DNA of 64,000 nucleotides from Panulirus ornatus (Eukaryota > Arthropoda > Malacostraca > Decapoda > Palinuridae): assembly GCF_036320965.1 (NCBI RefSeq), contig NC_092271.1, positions 23,881,036 to 23,945,035 of the forward strand, read 5' to 3'. Position 1 is the stretch's first letter, and each line of letters starts with the position of its first letter. The notes under the pieces are model-generated. The model was not told the origin of the DNA, made no database searches, and saw only the letters and a list, made by a program, of their open reading frames with translations. A program made the translations under genes and the position numbers. Shown piece after piece: positions 29,882-43,006 of this stretch.

Positions 29882-30464
29882 CTCCAAAACTTTCCTGTTT
29901 TCAAGCGTCAATAGTCTCAGATATGCACTTGGCATGCCAACCAACATGTCATGACACCAGTATTACCACGCCAAGCCACTGGGACCAAAGATACTGCCAC
30001 ACCTACACAGATTGTTTTGACGTTAACTGCTGAGATTCGCTCCATCCGCGTACGGAATCTACTGAAAATCGTCATTCGCTCTTTCTGTTTATCACACGAA
30101 CGACACAGAGATGGTAATGACGATATGACCGAGAATATGATCAATACATTCCCATCTCCACATAACGATACCAAAGTGCAAATAATTTCACTGTCATGTG
30201 AGCTTCGCAAAGTTCCGGTCGTGTTCGAATTGTTCGAGACATGAACGAAACACCTCACGATCACTTTTCTCCTCATACACCTGTACACCTATCTGCTCCC
30301 GTGCCCCGAACACTATACGGCCTCCAGCCTTATCGAGGGCAGATTTCCAAATAACACTGGGAGGCTAAACACCTTAGCCAGATGATGCAATGTAAGAGCG
30401 ACTGGTCTTGGCTGCAGCAGTTTTACAATTGCAACTTCAATATCGGAGTTTAACATCCGCTCTA

Positions 30465-30860
30465 TGACACTATGTAGTACTCCACAAAGCATTCATTACA
30501 ATACAGTAAACTCACTACCACTCTACAGTATACCTACCGTATACCAAGTACATCCTACAACTCATCCATCCCTACAATCTGCATACAAAACTACACCTTA
30601 TCCTACTAGCTTCAACAGCGGGACACTTTCCTGCTGCAGAACTTCAATTCCACCCTAGCATACACAAGGTGCTGCTCACATACAGCCAAATAATAAACAT
30701 CCATCACATTCCGTAATAAATACTATACACCTACACCAACAACCGAAATGCTGTCAAACACACCCTATGGTTACATCCGACTACGCACCTAACGGCTATA
30801 CATCTACACACACCCATTACAACCCATGGCTACAACCGACTACACATCCAACTACCTACC
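30465..30860 (+). repeat. Degenerate CTACA-rich tandem repeats
   Basis: Many CATCCTACAACTC, CAACTACAC and TACAACCGACTACACATCC words with a loose period; C-rich on this strand. Confidence 0.4.
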
Positions 30861-31137
30861 CAATTACATAGGTCTCAAAACACCCGCCCCGCGGGTTCTC
30901 GTGACGTCATGTCCGGTTGGTGACGACACAGGAGGGCTGGGCGGCCTTGAGGCAAGTGGGTCACCTATTGTTGAGGCTTTAAATGTCTCCACTGTCACTT
31001 GCATGATTTTTTTTATTGTTATTGTTTCATGTGTCTCAACCCTTATTAAACTTATATTTACTAACAAGAACAACAGGAAGTTGCTGCATCGGTGGCCAGA
31101 TACGTTTCCTTTAGACTATCATACGCATTCGTGTGTG

Positions 31138-31139
<2 letters not shown>

Positions 31140-31230
<91 letters not shown>
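31140..31230. repeat. Compound (TA)n-(GA)n microsatellite
   Basis: About 24 TA units followed by about 21 GA units. Confidence 0.98.
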
Positions 31231-31232
<2 letters not shown>

Positions 31233-31899
31233 ATACAATGGATGGAAAAGGGAAATGGAGAGGGAAAGATAACTACAGCAGGAATGACTAACTGACTGGC
31301 TCTCTCTCCAAGAACAAAAAATCACCTACAGATCATTGTAATGTGCGAGTTCGTAATTATTCCTCGTTCAGAGCGCCACGCCCCCCAGGGATTAAAGTGT
31401 GAAAATTCACTCATACACTCACAATGATAAAAGAATGTGGAAACAACCAAAATCACGGAAAGAAAGCTATGAACGCTCGCGAACATACGAACACACATAT
31501 GCGAAGAAATATCCAGAGACAGAAACGTACACATATGTACACTAATGTAGAAAAAACCTACAAAACCACAGACACACAAGAAACACACACATAAGTGCCA
31601 GGCTAACACAAGTGTAAAACTCTCTCCCCGTAACAAACACATGCACACACACAACCGCGCACTGTGACAAATTGAAGGAAAAAAGAAAGAAAAAAAAACC
31701 ACCACGATATTGGCCGTAAATATCACTGGACTTCCACCGTCCGGGCTTTATGAGTTCAGTGGCAGGAGCGCGAGCCGGCAAGCCTAGGGCCGACCGTAGG
31801 AACCCTCCCACCCTCCCTCCCTCTTTCGCTCGCCATCAACACCAAGGTAAGACGTCAGAGAAAGCAAGGAAAACAAAAAAACAAGGACAGAAACTGAGA

Positions 31900-32560
31900 T
31901 AAGAGGCTTATGTTTAGAGCACAAGTCAAGTTCTGCTTATATTCTGGATGTGTCAGGCGAAAAATCGAACAACGGGAAGTGTGATTCAACTATGGGAAGA
32001 AAAAAAACTAGGAAGTAAGCAACGGTTAAGCTTATATACTGCTGCAAACTTTAAGGCATATCACTATACGTTTATAAACTGACAGCACATTTACGATCTA
32101 TGCTTCAATGTTAGAAGCAAAGAAAAAGCTTGTAATCTACAACAAACCTCAAAAGCAAACAACGGGACGTTTGTAATCAGTCACTGACGGCACGTTAAAA
32201 GGTAAACATGATATGGCAAACTACAAATGCAAACAACTGTAATCAATCCGCATCTAGGAACAAGACACAAATACATGATAAAAACGAAGTAAGCGACTGG
32301 AAACTTAAAATGTAAAGTTACTTACGATGCAAATAAGATACTTTAGCTACACGGACTGCAATATAAACATCAGAGGGCATGTTAAGGAGCAAGCAACTTA
32401 GATTGTAAAACTCAACGACAACAACGTAACAAGCAAACGATGGGAAGCTAAAGTTTCATTAAAAAAGTCTTCGTACTTGTAATCTGAAGCTAAAAAGTAA
32501 GAAACAACAAGGCAGGCAACAACGGAAAGTTTCGGGCTGGTGGATTATCAGCGCACAAAG
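31900..32560 (+). repeat. Degenerate tandem repeat, period about 30
   Basis: Repeated GCAAACAACGGGAAGC, TTGTAATCTGCAAC and ACGGCACGTTAAA-like words, heavily diverged, A-rich. Confidence 0.4.
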
Positions 32561-33534
32561 CTAAGCCTGTCATTCGATGACAAGACACGCTCAAAAAGAC
32601 ACAACCAGTCAATTGGTTAAATATCTTGCTTTGATTTAAAGACACAACGATACTAGTATACACTCGTTAACAATATTCACTATGGATAATCAAAGGGCAG
32701 TCCAATGAAAGAAAATAAAGGATTCAAACTCTGTCAGAAGGATTAAAATGAAAAACGAAAGGCGAACGGATGAAACTGGGGAATTTCAAATTTTCTGATT
32801 TTAAGGGTGAAATTGTAAATCAACGAACGGGATTCACTAAACCACTCCAGCACTGTATTTACAAAAAAAATATAGAAATCTAAAACTACAGCAAGATTCT
32901 GAAGACCAAAACGGAGAATATCTCCGCTTTGCTCCTTCTCTCCCTACATTTATAGTGATAATACAGGAAGTGAGGATTTCCAGCCATTCCACCCCCTACT
33001 CTCTGCTCCCACCCCTTTTACGCGTATTCTGTGACACGTAGAGGATACATGGGTTGTATTCTTTCCCGCCAATCCCCAAGGATAAGGGACGATGTTAATG
33101 ACAAATGAAATAAACGATAGTGGACGAAATCTATGACACAATCTTACATCTCCGGCTGAGCTAATCGTCTGAAAACTACATGAGGAATAACTAATGTTCG
33201 TAAACAATTTAACAATATCAAGCTAGGTAACAAAAGATACAGAGAAAAGCTTAAGTGATATCATTAGGAACAACAACAAGGGTAAGGACAACCACACTAC
33301 GTTTACAAAACAATAAGGAAACAGCAGCAAATATGCACAACAAAAGGGATTAATTTAGACAAGGAAATTACACAACAAAGAACAAGTATTCCGGTGAACA
33401 ATGACATAAAGCCGTGAAGGATCCGACGGCAGAAGAAAACACAATATGCAACAATTACGACTGTTGTTGCCGCATAATACACCCACCCTCTGTTCTCATA
33501 ATAGACCTCACATATCCCAAATGTTGATCATCTT

Positions 33535-33609
<75 letters not shown>

Positions 33610-35530
33610 GCTGTCGGACTCAGTCTGCTCGCGGTTACATCGCAACTGAAAAGTCGCCTTTCGCGAAGCTGTATCACTGGGAACACACTGGGATTACAGA
33701 CATGTCAACTAACTACTAATTTCAGTCTACATTTACCTGCAGCTGAAAGTAAAGCAGCCTTGGGCTGCCGGGGCCAACAGAGAGACACTGACAGAAGCCA
33801 ACATCAAGGCCAGGCCTTCACTTATATATGGAAGGGGTAGATGCAAGAGAAAAAGAAACACGGGAAAGTTTCTACGAATTCTGGAAGAAGTAAAATGCCT
33901 GCCTTTCAAAAAATGCCAAGTCACAGTTATTGGATACGACATGAGAAGGCAGAGAGTGTTCCAAAGCTTCGAAACGTGAGGAAAGAACCAGTTATCAAAA
34001 CGGCCTACTCTCGAACTCCCAACGGCCAGCAGTAATCATGTGACGCAACAGCATGTCGAGAATTGCGTGGTGTAGCTTGTGGTGGGAACACAAGACAGCC
34101 ATCTCTCGGCAGCAAAAACCAAATACCTACAGATGAGGGAAAGTGAAACAACATCCGGTGTCAGGGCAAATGGGTCAAGTTTTGAAGATAAGCTTGGGAG
34201 AGTTGATAAGTCGGACCGCTTTCGACTCAAATCTGTCAAGTAAGGCTGCAGGGCTAGAACCAAGCCAGATGTGAGAGCAGTACTCCCTACAAACTGAGCT
34301 TAAACTAACAATAATTAGACATGAAAAGCAGAAGTAAAGTCCTGAAATCTAATTCTAATTCAATGAAGCTTGAATGAGAATGCAAAGTCTAAACATTAAA
34401 AAAGAAAGAAACTTATAACCAACAATATGCAAAGCACAGGGGACTGGGAATTCAAAAATTAGATAAATCGACGTCTCTAATAATCAGAGCCAAAATCACA
34501 GATTACACTGTTGTTGATGATGATTACCGGACTATTGTGGGCGGTCGTGGAGGGGGAGGCGGTATTTCCCAGACAACAACAGGTTGGCCGCCGGCAGGAA
34601 GGGAACCGCAGCCCAGGTCGTCCAACGGGCCCCGACATGGCAAGCCAGGCTTTGGAGTCCAGACCGACGAAAAATACTTCCTTAGTGCGAATGACGTCAG
34701 TCATTCTGTTTCTCGTAACAACGAGATTTTGTATTAGATATATACCGTCTTTAATCCTGATGTCCAAGAAGAATTTTCTTATGTGAAAACAAGAATGTGG
34801 TTCAAATGCATCTTCTGCAGCGACACATGTTAAATAATGTTTTTTTTTCTCTCTCTCTCTAGTCACGTGGCAAAATTTTTTTGCATTTTTAGGTATCCAT
34901 ATTATATAAAGAGATCTTCCGAGAAATCAAAATCATTTACCAACATGCACTTAACGTACATAATGAAGCAGATTACGAAGAGTAAAATTCAAGTAAATAT
35001 CTGTAATAACCTTGCCAAGCGTGCGAGCGATCCGCCACCAAGCCAACGCCGGGCGAAGACGATGTCGACTGGCAGGCACGGCAACACTTCCGAGGCGGGA
35101 GGGAGTCTCTTTACCACGACCCACTGACAACCTACCTCATCGCTCGTCCGCAAGAAACCTTGGGTGACACTGCAACTGAGCAACCGAGTTCGTTGCGAGA
35201 GGTGGCTGACCTTCTCCAACTGCCTGTGGTGGCACAAGACAGGAGTTACGACAGGAACAAACACCCTCGGCTTAAGCAAAGAATGCGGTGAACCATTTAA
35301 TAAGTGACATTAAGCAACTTACGCTGATAGTGCCATGTTCATACTGCCTACTGTAATCATGTAAATCATGAACTCCACACTATCTACTATAAACTCCTAA
35401 ACAATACCACACTTTAATTCTTCATATACATCATTTCCCTTAATAACTAAGATGACTACATGCGCGCGTTTATGTAGGTACTGTTGCTTTGCAAGGCACC
35501 AATGAACAAGAAAAGGCATATCGGTATCAT
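32560..35530. other. No gene recognised (32.6-35.5 kb)
   Basis: Contains one (TA)n and two GC-rich islands, at 34.54-34.72 kb and 35.03-35.25 kb, that could be exons or promoters, but no motif or clean splice pair identifies a product. Confidence 0.4.
33537..33607. repeat. (TA)n microsatellite
   Basis: 35 units. Confidence 0.98.
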
Positions 35531-35532
35531 TA

Positions 35533-35533
35533 A

Positions 35534-35588
<55 letters not shown>
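35533..35588. repeat. Compound (CA)n-(TA)n microsatellite at the tail of SINE copy 3
   Basis: Short CA then about 22 TA units; the SINE tail follows directly. Confidence 0.95.
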
Positions 35589-35593
<5 letters not shown>

Positions 35594-35705
35594 GACGCTA
35601 GGTACCCATTCACTGAGCAAATGAGAAGAAACAACAGCTGGGTGAGTTGGCAATGCGCCTGCAAACTGGTCAGGGTTCGAACACAGTACTCTACACACGT
35701 ACACA
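35588..35705 (-). mobile_element. tRNA-derived SINE, divergent copy 3
   Basis: Minus strand shows a B-box-like GTTCGAACCC, a body with ACTCACCCAGCTG, and the tail GTGAATGGGTACCTAGCG, matching GTAAATGGATACCTGGC of copy 2. A (TA)n tract follows the tail and GT-rich sequence precedes the head. Confidence 0.5.
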
Positions 35706-35808
35706 CAAAGATGGTACCAGAACTAAGATAGCCGAGTTGTACCGACAGGTTAAAGGCCATAAATCTGCCGACGTTCGAAGAAGAGTGAATGATGTCTTCA
35801 TCACTCTC

Positions 35809-35811
<3 letters not shown>

Positions 35812-35879
<68 letters not shown>
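35812..35879. repeat. (TA)n microsatellite
   Basis: 34 units. Confidence 0.98.
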
Positions 35880-35882
<3 letters not shown>

Positions 35883-36914
35883 CAAAAGACAGCAGTGATT
35901 AGTTCTTTGGACGATGCAAAGACTGAACGATCAAAGGCCCCCCCAAAAAAGAGCATATGTAAATACAATAATTTGCATAGTATGAGTAATAGACGAATGG
36001 AATACACCGAGTGATGAACCTGTGAATGCGGACAGTCTGGACTGCAGTGACTGCTTGCAACATCGATATTGCTAGGTTACGTTAGGTCTCTGACGTTTGG
36101 GGCTGCAGCGGTGGCGCGCAAAATTACACCGAATTCCCAGACATTCAGAAATATCGACTGGGCGCCATGACGGTCTGCAAAAAAATATTGTGGGGAAATC
36201 TTTACTGCGTTGAAGACTCTATGTTACATGTTACTTCTACATGGCTACCGCGATGTTAAGCAACGGACTGATGGTGCTGAGGCTATACAAATAAAGCTAT
36301 TCACAGTATTTTCGTAGTATAATACAAACTGTAATCCACTACAACGCAAAGTTCTGGGACGTGAAAGTAGCAATTTCAATAAGAGTTAAGGGTGCCCGCC
36401 AATTGGATGCCTACAATGGAAACGTGAGACAAGAAAAGATGGGTGCTAAGGACGCAGACCCAAACGTCTTATGCAACAGAACTACGCTTTAGGATAGCCG
36501 ATCCTACCCTTAACATGGGCTAGATCTAACAACTGGGTTAGCCTAATCTATTCCTATATGGTCGCTAATAAAATTTCTACATTATATAAATTCTCCTCTC
36601 CAGGGAATGTATATCGTCATTCAACAACAATTTATGTATTTGCATAATAACGTGCAGATCCATTGAAATGAAATTTGAACATGAATTGTGAATATTTTTT
36701 CAATATGTGAAACATGGTTTTTAGCGCAGGAATTTCTTTGACTCCCACAGAAATCAATGATACATACTTTCACTGTCACACGAATATAAATCTTAAATAT
36801 CATGTGCTAAGCTGCACTGTTGCAACATTATTCATTAATCATCGATAAAAAAAATCTGATATTTTCATTCACTTTTGTAGAGTGGACAGCCTTTTACACT
36901 TGACCGTTTTTTTT

Positions 36915-37015
36915 TGTGTGTTTTCCTGGCGCTACCTTGCGGAAGCAGGGGGTAGCGATGCAGTTTCCTGTGGGGCAGGGTAGCACCAGGAGTGGATGGA
37001 TGAAGGTAAGCATGA

Positions 37016-37081
<66 letters not shown>

Positions 37082-37305
37082 CCTGGGGATAGGGGAGAAA
37101 GAATACTTCCCACGTATTCCCTGCGTGTCGTAGAAGGCGACTAAAAGGGAAGGGAGCGGGGGGCTGGAAATCCTCCCCTCTCGTTTTTTTTTTTTTTTGC
37201 CAAAAGAAGGAACAGAGGAGAGGTCCAGGTGAGGATATTCCCTCAAAGGCCCAGTCCTCTGTTCTTAACGCTACCTCGCTATTGCGGGAAATAGCGAATA
37301 GTATG

Positions 37306-37320
<15 letters not shown>
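36915..37320 (+). mobile_element. TA-flanked decapod interspersed repeat, longest copy
   Basis: Left part CCTGGCGCTACCTTGCGG, then a (TA)n core (37018-37079), then GGGATAGGGGAGAAAGAATA, ATTCCCTGCGTGTCGTAGAA, GGAACAGAGGAGAGGTCCAG, GATATTCCCTCAAAGGCCCA and GCTATTGCGGGAAATAGCGA, ending in poly(A) and another (TA)n. I recognise this word set as a dispersed repeat of decapod genomes. No protein is encoded. It is non-autonomous and always adjoins (TA)n here. Confidence 0.6.
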
Positions 37321-37373
<53 letters not shown>

Positions 37374-37433
37374 TGTTTATGCATATGTATGTATATGTAA
37401 TGTATATGTGCGTGTGTATATGATGGGATGGGC

Positions 37434-37480
37434 CATTCTTCGTCTGTTTCCTGGCGCTACCTCGCTGACGCGAGAAACAG

Positions 37481-37485
<5 letters not shown>
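37434..37485 (+). mobile_element. TA-flanked interspersed repeat, short copy
   Basis: CCTGGCGCTACCTCGCTGAC and GCGAGAAACAGC between two (TA)n tracts; only the short GC-rich core is present. Confidence 0.55.

Positions 37486-37540
<55 letters not shown>
37483..37540. repeat. (TA)n microsatellite
   Basis: 29 units, right of the short interspersed-repeat core. Confidence 0.97.
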
Positions 37541-37543
<3 letters not shown>

Positions 37544-37559
37544 TGGCAAAAGGAAGTAG

Positions 37560-40500
37560 AAAGTCATGCGCTTGGTTTATTCCCTGAAAATGTGATCCAC
37601 TAAAAATGCGCTTAAATCGTGTTAAATCTTCCTGGCGGACACGCATACCTTCTGAATCACGTACAACTCATCTGATTTGCTTGCATATATACATCCGTAC
37701 TTGGCCGAGTGATGAAATCGAGAGGAGTTTTCGAACATACCACAAAAAACACTAGTGCAAAATCAAATATATTCTTTCAAGTCAAATTAACAAAATATTC
37801 TGAACATATCAACCATAAAGAATGTACTGCATTCAACAACCCAAGAACCTGGCGAAGAGAAGCAAGAACAATGGACGTATAACGCCTCGTCTTCATTTCA
37901 AATATCTTCACGTCCCAAGGGTAGCCTTCGGGTCAGGCCGTTTCAGAGCTCGCTCTAGTAACGACCGGAACAACTGCTAATTCTTCCACCATTAACTTCC
38001 ATGGCTCTGTGATCGCAGGAAGAAAATTCTGTATTATTCTGATCGAAACGGTCTTCTTAGAGCCTTTTCTAGTTTTCAGATTATTTAAATTGATGTTTTT
38101 TGTTTTACTGTAGCGATATTTACCTCACAATACAGTACGTAGTCATACTCCATTAGTATTGATACTTAGACAATCGTTACAACTCTTGAATATAAGATAA
38201 ATGCATAAATATGCACATCCATATATAAAATGAACACACACACACACACACTCGGGCATACCTATGCACAACACACACACACACGCATGTGCACTCACAA
38301 TAAAAACGCTCCACTTTGTTAAACTGTCACTGGTTGGTTTTACACAAAGCCAGTTTATCCAACCTGACCTCACGTATGTACCCACGGCGGTTAAGAGCGA
38401 AAAACTTTGAACATTACGAGGGAGGCGATCAGTATGACACAATAATTCTATGCCTTTCATTCCTTAATTACTGAAGCAGTGTTAACTGATTCCCATGATG
38501 ACGTTACATCTTCCAAGACTGATACGTGAATTTCTGTATTAGAATAAAGAGATCACTCATTCAGCCAGCCAAACAACAATGTGATAAAGAGCGTTGAATA
38601 CCCAGGTGCCTTTTAACTTCTACAGCACGACGGTGCGAGACAGGAGAACCCTTGAGTACAACGGTAGGACCCTTGAATATAACGACCTAACATTCTTCCT
38701 CCTCGAGGTTTCATTCACGAGTTAGGCCATCACAGCCGAGAGTTATATAGCGCTGTGCTCTAGTCATGCCATCGTGTTAAAGGGTCGTAACGTCGTGTTC
38801 GTCATACTATAGAGTCGTAACGTCGTGTTCGTCATACTATAGAGTCGTAACGTCGTGTTCGTCATACTATAGAGTCGTAACGTCGTATTCGTCAAACTTT
38901 AAAGGGTCGTAACGTCGTGCTCGTCATAGTAAAAGGTCGCAACGTAGTGCTAGTCACATCGATATGCTTTTCCAATATTCCTAGCTGTACTATCATGTAA
39001 CGTAACACTGGTTGAGGCGAGCCGGTCCCCCGACGTTCGTACTCTTGTGATTCTCGGCCATTCCTGCGGTCCTCAACGTGACGTCTCTCTCTATACATTT
39101 TGCCCTCTACCTCCTCTGCGACGTAGTATTTTCTCATCTAAACTTCTTACGTCTGACGTTTGCTGTTGCCAAATGAACATTATATTGTACACGAAGTTGT
39201 ATAAAACGTCTAACAGTTTGACTGTTCAATGAACTCATAACGTTGCCTGCTCAAAATAGTTAAACCAGATGTTGACGAAACATCATAACCCCTTTTATAA
39301 AAACTAAACCTCAGAAAAAATATATATCCCGTGACAAAGTTTCCCGGGATTTTCTTTTGAAGCAAAGCGATGAGAGTATCCGTCCACACGACCAAACGTC
39401 AACAATCCTCTAAATTGTATTTTCTGTCCGTCTCCAGCTGCCACCTGTCCTTTTCACTGTGCTTCTCTCTCCTGTCCTGCCACCGGCCTTTATCACGTAT
39501 ACATCAAACACGTCCCAGATGCATAAATCACGACGTAGGACTTCCAACTCAGGGGGGGAATGATCAGTCCTACTCAAGTTGCCTGGTTCGAACGAGGAAC
39601 CTGTTTTATAGGCTGCTCGTTTCCTGCCCAAGGTCATCTTCTCTCCCCTGTCAACGATGATCCCGCTAGTTTCCCCATGTCATAATTATAACCTCACTAA
39701 CTGTTACGTGCAGAAGTGCATTGCATATAAAGTTTCGTTAATAAAAAGTATCCCAAAGCTTGGCATTTACCTTTGGTAAAGGCAGTCCCCCCCTAGTATA
39801 GTTGCCACGTCGCTTTTAATGAAACTACAGAGATTCCAACGAACCAAATGTTAACTCCTGACTTAATGACATCTCATTGGTCGACGTCACCCCAGTAAAC
39901 AGAACATAAAAGTGCTTTCTTACCAGCCAAATTGTGATCGCTGTACTGCATAACTGTGCTTCAGATTTCTCACAAATAAAAAATCCCGAGTCTTCGCCTT
40001 CGTCCGTTTATTTACAATATCTGAACATAATTCCCGGTATGGTGGGAGCTACATCGACACTACCCCGCTACTCAACACACACACACACACACCCTCAACC
40101 TTCACAGTTCCTGTCGCAGTGCTCTATACAACACGTTCTCACTTTCCCACCTAAGTGTTTTTGATTACCATCTGCACCTTTGCCGCTAGCGTCCTGTAAT
40201 GACTGAAATTTGACTCGAATAACCAATATTGCAAAGCTTATTTTACTTGGACAGACGGCCCTTGCCTACAACCACAAAACAATTCCTGAGACCATTTTTT
40301 TTATATACAATTTACTGCGGCACCAACCACGTCCAAGTTTCATGATAATGCAATAAAACAGTTCATGCTTAGAATTGAGCTGACGCGGCAAACTGCGTCT
40401 GCCGGGACTCTGTCGAGAAAGAAGGTAGAAGAGGAGGAAAATCAGTGAGTGCTTCGAGATCTACTCTGGAGTCAAGAAGTTCAAGGTTTACAAGGTGGGC

Positions 40501-40900
40501 AATGTACAGCTTTGGTGCGTCACAATAGGCTCATACATCCCCCCACTCTCGAGGCGGGAACCGTGAAAGATTGAAGTCCGAGATAAACCGACAAACTGGA
40601 AACGCCACTGACTTCTGGAAGACAAGAAATAATATTACTATTCCCTCATAACTGCCTCAGGGATTCATTCCTTGAAAGGGTCCTGGCCTTGTTACTCCAA
40701 GACCCCCCCCCCCCCCCCCGCTTTTTTTTCAGCTCACGCAGCTCCAACGCTGCACTACTTCCAGGAGCAGGGAAATGATGGACTCCTTTGAAGTGAGAAG
40801 CTATTCGGCAAGACTGTACGTACTCCCTCCAGCCAACCGACGAAGACAGTCTCCCCGAAGGTGACTTTTCACCCGCGGTGTAACCACACACAGGTGCAGT
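37560..40900. other. Mostly featureless (37.6-40.9 kb)
   Basis: Apart from the foldback repeat at 38.6-39.0 kb and short CA runs near 38234 and 40074 nothing is recognised. Confidence 0.4.
38618..38960. repeat. Foldback-like repeat with an expanded 30-base right arm
   Basis: Left arm has AGCACGACGGTGCGAG and CCCTTGAGTACAACGGTAGG (38622-38680). The right arm (38770-38960) is a tandem array of 30-base units containing GAGTCGTAACGTCGTGTTCG; three units are near identical and the outer ones are diverged. Confidence 0.65.
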
Positions 40901-40907
40901 CTGATAA

Positions 40908-40910
<3 letters not shown>

Positions 40911-40953
<43 letters not shown>
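40911..40953. repeat. (GT)n microsatellite
   Basis: About 21 units; a poly(C) run of 15 lies nearby at about 40706-40720. Confidence 0.97.
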
Positions 40954-40959
<6 letters not shown>

Positions 40960-41099
40960 AACGGATTCCACCCGCCAGACATTACAACGCGACCGAGGAG
41001 TCACCTTCAACAAGGTTTGTATGATCAGAACTACAGCGACGTGGAGAACCTTCTTCCCCCGTAAGGAGCACAAAGCTTCTTGCTGCAGGAGCCCACTTT

Positions 41100-41765
41100 A
41101 CCCTCCTGTCCCACGATCCCACTTCGAAAAGCGACTTCCGAAGTGATGAGGAAGCCAGCAACGTCCACTTTGAGGAACAACAAATCAAGAATTGTAATGC
41201 GCCTATGTCCGTGTTGGTGAAACCTGGACAAAGTGTGGAGTAATGGCATTCGGTGTTTTCAGTATGGCTGTCACAATTTGCACATGGAGGTTCTGTGGTA
41301 TGTTGAATCGGCATTTGTATTGCTGGATGAATGGGTGGTAATTCGTACATGCCTAGGGAGTGCAGTTCAGTTAGGTATACGTCTGGTGAAGAGCAGTTAG
41401 ACGAAGTTGGGATCGCGGCTGTATAGTGCTTGTCAATCTTTTTTTATGGTACATATGTTTCTGGACATCGTGCTTGCTGGTGGAGAGGGGAGTGATATGG
41501 GTTCTCACCCATATCACCTAATGTTGCAGCAAATGATCGAGCGCAAAGTATCCTAAATTGAGACTGCATTGGAAGTAAATTGCTGTCACTGTGCAGGTGT
41601 TGGATGTTTGCGGTTGCTAAGTAGTCGGTCGGTGGCTGTTCTAAGTGTTCTGTTTTGTGTGGTCTGAAGGTCTGTTATATTTTCTTTTAACGGTGGATCA
41701 CCAAGCAAGTGAAGCGCAGTTCATATTGGAGCAGAGTCGTCTAATATTGTTGGATATTTACACTC
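41100..41765 (-). mobile_element. Jockey-like LINE, decayed 3' half of the reverse-transcriptase ORF
   Basis: Minus-strand reading shows the thumb-region signature ITDLQTTQNRTLRTAT (41695-41631), a stretch RLCSNMNCASLAW just before it, a Cys/His cluster CANCDSHTE...CPGF at 41291-41222 and the C-terminal word VDVAGFL (41169-41149). These are hallmarks of jockey-clade elements abundant in crustaceans. The frame is broken by several stops and frameshifts, so the copy is dead. It is flanked by a (GT)n tract on the left and ordinary AT-rich DNA on the right. Confidence 0.8.
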
Positions 41766-41769
41766 ACAC

Positions 41770-42800
41770 ATACACCTTTCTTCGAGTTGCCAAGCTTTGA
41801 AATTCTCTTCCTTCTTTCGTCTCCCTCTCCCGAGGTAACCTTCCCTTCTTTACGAGTCGGGTCTACAAACACGCGCCAAAATTAATCATTCCCTCCTTTC
41901 TCTCTCTCTCTCTCATGCCCACCATCCGATATAGCAAGGATCTGGGCACACTTACGACCATGCCACGTGAGATATTGTGAAAGAAACCACAGTAGTAATG
42001 ATAATTAGGCCGCGAAAGAGCCAGGAGCACCTCTGTAACATCTGCTGCATTTGTTTCCTCACGTTCTGGTGACCTAAATCTCCTGACACACCTGCGCATC
42101 GCTCGCTCCCACACCTGCTGGCTGATTCAGCCTTACCGCAGTCTGCCTTCTGTCCTGCACTCATACCGCTACCCCGCCTGCACGTCCGCCCTAATCTACG
42201 CAGCTACACAACACTGGAAGTCCAGACAAACAGATGTTACTAAGTTATCATGGTTGCTGTTATTGTGCAAATGCGATACTCTAAGACAGCAACAGCTACT
42301 ACCACAACCACAGCTGTACTTGTACTCATGCTATACAGTACAACTGTCTTAACTTCTATCATTACCACTTCTGTTACTGTTAATAGCTAATACTCTGTCA
42401 TTACTGGCATTGTTGCTGCAGCCACAACGTAACTACTTCTACTACTGCTACTAATAAAAATAATAATAAAATAAAAATAATAATAATATCACTATATCAC
42501 TACTTTTACTACTACGACTGTAAGACTATTTCTGCTTCAATAACCGTGTCCGTTCCTCTCAACCTCCACCCCAACAAATTGCCCTCCCCTCTCACACAAC
42601 TACACCGTCTCACGAGCAGAATAACTCTACGCGTACAATAACAACCACGGTAAGTTGTTTGGGCTTTAGGCCTATCAACTGCCATGGTCATTAAGGCCGT
42701 CAGCGTCAAGCTGCATCCACCAACCGAAAATTTTTTAACACCTTCAAACGTGAACGTCAGTCAAGTCGAAGCTAAAACACAGAATCACTCGTTATGAAAA
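41770..42800. other. Degenerate trinucleotide-rich DNA
   Basis: 42240-42500 is rich in ACT, GCT and AAT triplets (decayed trinucleotide repeat); the rest shows nothing. Confidence 0.4.
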
Positions 42801-42810
42801 TTCTATCTAT

Positions 42811-43006
<196 letters not shown>

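Noticed and set aside
29917..30288. 123-codon open frame on the minus strand
   Set aside because: A plus-strand frame of similar length overlaps it and neither has a motif or coding bias.
30826..31140. Open frame with a hydrophobic stretch
   Set aside because: Starts in a tandem repeat and runs into a (TA)n; the hydrophobic part comes from an AT-rich segment and no family fits.
34477..34866. 129-codon minus-strand frame over a GC-rich island
   Set aside because: Plus-strand frames are equally open; no domain or convincing start or splice site.
38763..38960. CRISPR-like array
   Set aside because: The 30-base units are directly tandem without spacers and belong to a dispersed eukaryotic repeat.
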